Assembly: GCA_023460795.1 (NCBI GenBank)
Contig: JAEWPC010000081.1
Coordinates: forward strand, 1 to 64,000
Direction: 5' to 3'
Source: Bacillota bacterium
GTDB taxonomy: Bacteria > Bacillota > Bacilli > Paenibacillales > Paenibacillaceae
Length of the DNA: 64,000 nt
Made by a program: the position numbers and the translations under genes. Below the pieces are notes generated by a model that was not told the DNA's origin, did no database searches, and saw only the letters and a program-made list of their open reading frames with translations. Positions 61,769 through 64,000 of the stretch are shown here, piece after piece (position 1 is the first letter of the stretch; each line of letters begins with the position of its first letter).

Positions 61769-63082
61769 TTAATCGTCGGCTTTGTTCGCTGCGGTTTGGA
61801 CTTTCTGAACGCTGTCCAGCATCGCTTTAGGCGTCGTTTTGCCGCCGATCAGCTTCTGGATGCCTTCGCTGAGCGCCGTATTGACGTCGGCTTGAACCAA
61901 GGAGTCGAATGCCGGGAATGCGCCGCTTGCTTTGTTGCCTACGGCAATGATTTCTTTGACCAGCGGGGACACTTTCGCAGCGGCGAGCTTCTTCGCGTCG
62001 ACTTTCATCGAAGGGAGAACGCCGTCCGCTTCAAGGCCGCGAATTTGCATCTCGTCGTTGTACATGTTCTTGATGAACGACTTGATCGCTGCCATTTGGA
62101 CTTTGTCTTTAGCTACTTTGGCGGAGAAGCCGTAGCCGTTCGAGAAGCCGCCGTTGACCGCCGTTTGGCTGCCTTTGCCGTTCGATACTCTCGGCATCGC
62201 GAAGTAACCTACTTTGTCCGTCATATTGCCGGCTTGCTTCGGATCAGAGAATACGCTGGACGCCCATGAGCCGTCGTACATCATAATCGCTTCGCCGCGA
62301 ATGAGTTGGTTGCGTTGCTCGCCGTATTCCAGTCCGAGCTCGCCTTCTTTGAAATACCCTTTCTTGACCCAATCTTGATACTTGGTGAACGCGGCGATCA
62401 TCTCGGCGCTGTTCCACTTCGTCTTGCCTGTCGCGAATCCGTTCGTAATATCCGGGCCGGCGAAACGGGACCATAGCGTGTTAGCTGTCATAAGCGGTAC
62501 CCATGCGGCTTTGGAAGCTTGAGCGAAAGGCGTTTTGCCGTCTTTCTTGATCGTGTCGGCCAATTTCTCGAGCTCGTCAAGCGTGGTTGGGATTTTCAGG
62601 TTTTTGTTCTTGAAATACTCCTTGTTGTAGAAGTAGCCTTCTTGGTAGCCGCCGATCGGCAAGCCGTAAACTTTGCCGTTCACCGTGAACTCGCCGAGCG
62701 AGATGAATTTATTCTGCAAGCCGAGTTCCTTCAGAATCGGCGTAAGATCCAGCAGTCTGCCCGCTTGGACGTACAACTGCGTGTCGGAGCCGCCGAATAG
62801 ATCGAAGATCGGCGGCGGATTGTTGATGACCATTTCCGAACGCAATTTCTCTTTGCGGTTTACGTCCGAATCGACGCCGTCCAATTTGAATTGAACGCCC
62901 GGGACTTCTTTTTGCACTTTCTTGAGCACATCGTTCAGGATATTGAGCCGTTGCTGTTTCGACTCGCCCAATTGCGTGTGACGTACTTTCATCGTGACGG
63001 TTTTGGCCGCGCCGGCTGAACCCATGGCCGTTGTTGCCACGAGAACCGCGCCGATCGCGATAAGCGGAAGACTTTTCTTCAT
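61769..63082 (-). CDS. Extracellular sugar-binding protein of an ABC transporter
   Basis: 437 aa. A Sec signal peptide (MKKSLPLIAIGAVLVATTAMG) ends near GSAGA-AK, and no cysteine is present there, so it lacks the lipobox expected for Gram-positive binding proteins. The mature part begins with VTMKVRHTQLGESKQQRLNI and has the family-typical PIFDLFGGSDTQLYVQAGRLLDLTPIL and YGLPIGGYQEGYFYNKEYF. Freely secreted or anchored another way. ATG at 63082 follows AGGAGGC. Confidence 0.88.
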   Translation of the reverse strand: MKKSLPLIAIGAVLVATTAMGSAGAAKTVTMKVRHTQLGESKQQRLNILNDVLKKVQKEVPGVQFKLDGVDSDVNRKEKLRSEMVINNPPPIFDLFGGSDTQLYVQAGRLLDLTPILKELGLQNKFISLGEFTVNGKVYGLPIGGYQEGYFYNKEYFKNKNLKIPTTLDELEKLADTIKKDGKTPFAQASKAAWVPLMTANTLWSRFAGPDITNGFATGKTKWNSAEMIAAFTKYQDWVKKGYFKEGELGLEYGEQRNQLIRGEAIMMYDGSWASSVFSDPKQAGNMTDKVGYFAMPRVSNGKGSQTAVNGGFSNGYGFSAKVAKDKVQMAAIKSFIKNMYNDEMQIRGLEADGVLPSMKVDAKKLAAAKVSPLVKEIIAVGNKASGAFPAFDSLVQADVNTALSEGIQKLIGGKTTPKAMLDSVQKVQTAANKADD

Positions 63083-63106
63083 TGAGTGTAGCCTCCTAAG
63101 CGTGAT

Positions 63107-63120
63107 TGGAATCGCTTTCA
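63107..63120 (-). promoter_or_regulatory. CcpA cre-like box at the binding-protein transcription start
   Basis: Minus-strand TGAAAGCGATTCCA matches the cre pattern TGNAARCGNWWWCA at 13 of 14 positions. It covers about +1 to +14 relative to the predicted start, a place where CcpA typically blocks transcription. Carbon catabolite repression of the importer is inferred. Confidence 0.6.
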
Positions 63121-63126
63121 GAGATA

Positions 63127-63155
63127 ATTATAGTTAGGCTAGCAAAATGTGGTAA
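63127..63155 (-). promoter_or_regulatory. Sigma-A promoter for the ABC importer
   Basis: Minus-strand TTACCA (63150-63155) and a perfect TATAAT (63127-63132) with 17-bp spacing, about 45 bp before the ATG. Confidence 0.65.
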
Positions 63156-63216
63156 GTGCTCTAATCGCTAACCAAGGGATAATTTCATCTTATGACAATT
63201 TGATCCATGTCAAAGG

Positions 63217-63245
63217 TTGACACATTTTCTTGCGCGAGTTAGACT
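63217..63245 (+). promoter_or_regulatory. Sigma-A promoter upstream of comM
   Basis: TTGACA (63217-63222, perfect) and TAGACT (63240-63245) with 17-bp spacing. Transcription would start near 63252, just before the terminator-like hairpin at 63272-63318. Confidence 0.55.
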
Positions 63246-63265
63246 TGGCGCATAGGATATCGATC

Positions 63266-63318
63266 GGAAGGAAGCACCTTCCCGTACGTAGGACTACGTC
63301 GGAGGAAGGTGCTTTTTG
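63266..63318 (+). promoter_or_regulatory. Terminator-like leader hairpin overlapping the comM ribosome-binding site
   Basis: AAGCACCTTCC (63272-63282) pairs perfectly over 11 bp with GGAAGGTGCTT (63304-63314), with an inner ACGTA/TACGT stem, then a run of five T ending at 63317. The right arm contains the comM Shine-Dalgarno GGAGGAAGG (63301-63309). An upstream GGAAGG (63266-63271) can instead pair with CCTTCC (63277-63282), an exclusive alternative that would free the site. Confidence 0.6.
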
Positions 63319-63320
63319 TC

Positions 63321-64000
63321 GTGTACGTGAAATTATTGAGCGCCAGCGTTCTTGGTGTAGAAGGTAGATTCATAGAGGTCGAAGTCGATATTTGTTCGGG
63401 GTTGCCGCAGGTGTCCGTCGTCGGCTTGCCGGATACCGCCGTGCGGGAGTCTGTGGAGCGCGTCCGGGCGGCGATCAAGAACGGCGGCATGAAGTTTCCG
63501 ATGGATCGGATTACGATCAATCTCGCCCCTGCCGACATGCGCAAGGAAGGCAGCGCGTTCGATCTCGCCATCGCGGCCGGCATCCTATGCGCGAGCGGCC
63601 AAGTCGACCCGGCTCTGCTCGAGCATACGCTGTTCATCGGAGAGCTGGCTCTGAACGGCACGGTACGTAACGTTCCAGGCGTGCTGCCGATGACCGAGCT
63701 AGCGCGGAGCGCCGGCGTGAGACGGGTCATCGTACCGGAAGACGCGGTTGAGGAAGCCCGGCTTATCTCGGGCATCGAGGTGTTCGGAATCCGCTCGCTT
63801 TCGCAATGGATGGGCGGATTGGAGGAGGATCGGGGGCATGTGGGTACGATTGCCGAGACGGTAGCCCCACCAGCAGCTCGGCGCGGTGTCGCGCTTGATA
63901 CGCCTGACAGCGAGCTCGATCTCGCAGACGTCATCGGCCAAGCGCAAGGCAAGCGCGCGCTTATGATCGCGGCTAGCGCGATGCACAACATCCTGTTCGT
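63321..64000 (+). CDS. comM: ComM/YifB-family Mg-chelatase-like ATPase (runs off the right edge)
   Basis: About 226 N-terminal residues, with no stop before the edge. The start reads MYVKLLSASVLGVEG, followed by ICSGLPQVSVVGLPD, MDRITINLAPADMRKEGSAF, and the N-terminal domain up to ADVIGQAQGKRALMIAASA, where the AAA+ part begins. Family members are helicases that promote branch migration in transformation and recombination. GTG at 63321 with GGAGGAAGG about 11 nt upstream; the ATPase motifs lie beyond the window. Confidence 0.92.
   Translation, partial: MYVKLLSASVLGVEGRFIEVEVDICSGLPQVSVVGLPDTAVRESVERVRAAIKNGGMKFPMDRITINLAPADMRKEGSAFDLAIAAGILCASGQVDPALLEHTLFIGELALNGTVRNVPGVLPMTELARSAGVRRVIVPEDAVEEARLISGIEVFGIRSLSQWMGGLEEDRGHVGTIAETVAPPAARRGVALDTPDSELDLADVIGQAQGKRALMIAASAMHNILF

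Noticed and set aside
63239..63991. Minus-strand 250-aa ORF at the right edge
   Set aside because: It is antisense to comM, whose plus-strand translation matches the family from the start codon to the edge.

Overview
This window reads as chromosomal DNA of a flagellated, low-G+C-phylum but fairly G+C-rich Gram-positive, most likely Paenibacillaceae (Paenibacillus/Cohnella type). The basis is gene order that closely matches the B. subtilis rimP-to-sucCD region, PolC-type polymerase, CodY, a FliY/CheC/CheD chemotaxis set, and an IF-2 with a Gly/Gln/Arg/Tyr repeat tail. Genus assignment is inference. Nearly everything is on the minus strand, so the biological order runs from high to low coordinates.

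Layout on the minus strand, in transcription order. (1) 63.1-59.9 kb: a sugar-type ABC importer (binding protein and two permeases, no ATPase gene), apparently inserted between comM and sucCD. It is flanked by two related hairpins, and a CcpA cre-like box sits at the predicted start of transcription. (2) 59.2-57.1 kb: sucC-sucD. (3) 57.0-48.9 kb: dprA, topA, trmFO, hslV, hslU, codY. The recombinase gene codV/xerC, which sits between trmFO and hslV in B. subtilis, is missing; in its place are two back-to-back tandem-repeat arrays. (4) 48.7-16.8 kb: a complete fla/che operon, flgB to sigD, ending in a DUF342 protein, a small unknown protein, a SwrB-like protein and a YceG/MltG-like protein. The operon is broken once, between flhB and flhA, by a roughly 193-bp nested inverted repeat. 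(5) 16.8-7.9 kb: rpsB, tsf, pyrH, frr, uppS, cdsA, dxr, rseP, proS. (6) 7.8-3.5 kb: polC with its own promoter. (7) 3.3 kb to the left edge: rimP, nusA, rnpM, ylxQ, infB (partial), preceded by a structured leader RNA. Only two genes are on the plus strand: a small lipoprotein gene at 59.5 kb and comM, which runs off the right edge.

Functionally the window couples the flagellar export apparatus, basal body, switch and chemotaxis proteins and their sigma factor with translation, lipid and isoprenoid precursor synthesis, DNA replication and nutrient sensing (CodY). No CRISPR array, rRNA, tRNA, insertion sequence or prophage was seen. The items most worth a second look are non-coding: the rimP leader with a possible three-way junction (3211-3297), alternative stems plus a terminator between rpsB and tsf (15743-15871), the 193-bp hairpin element in the fla/che operon (30633-30825), the twin 50-bp and 51-bp repeat arrays replacing codV (51838-52158), and an attenuator-like arrangement that hides the comM ribosome-binding site (63217-63321). 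All pairings were worked out by eye; no folding program or database search was run. Start codons were chosen from visible ribosome-binding sites and family lengths.
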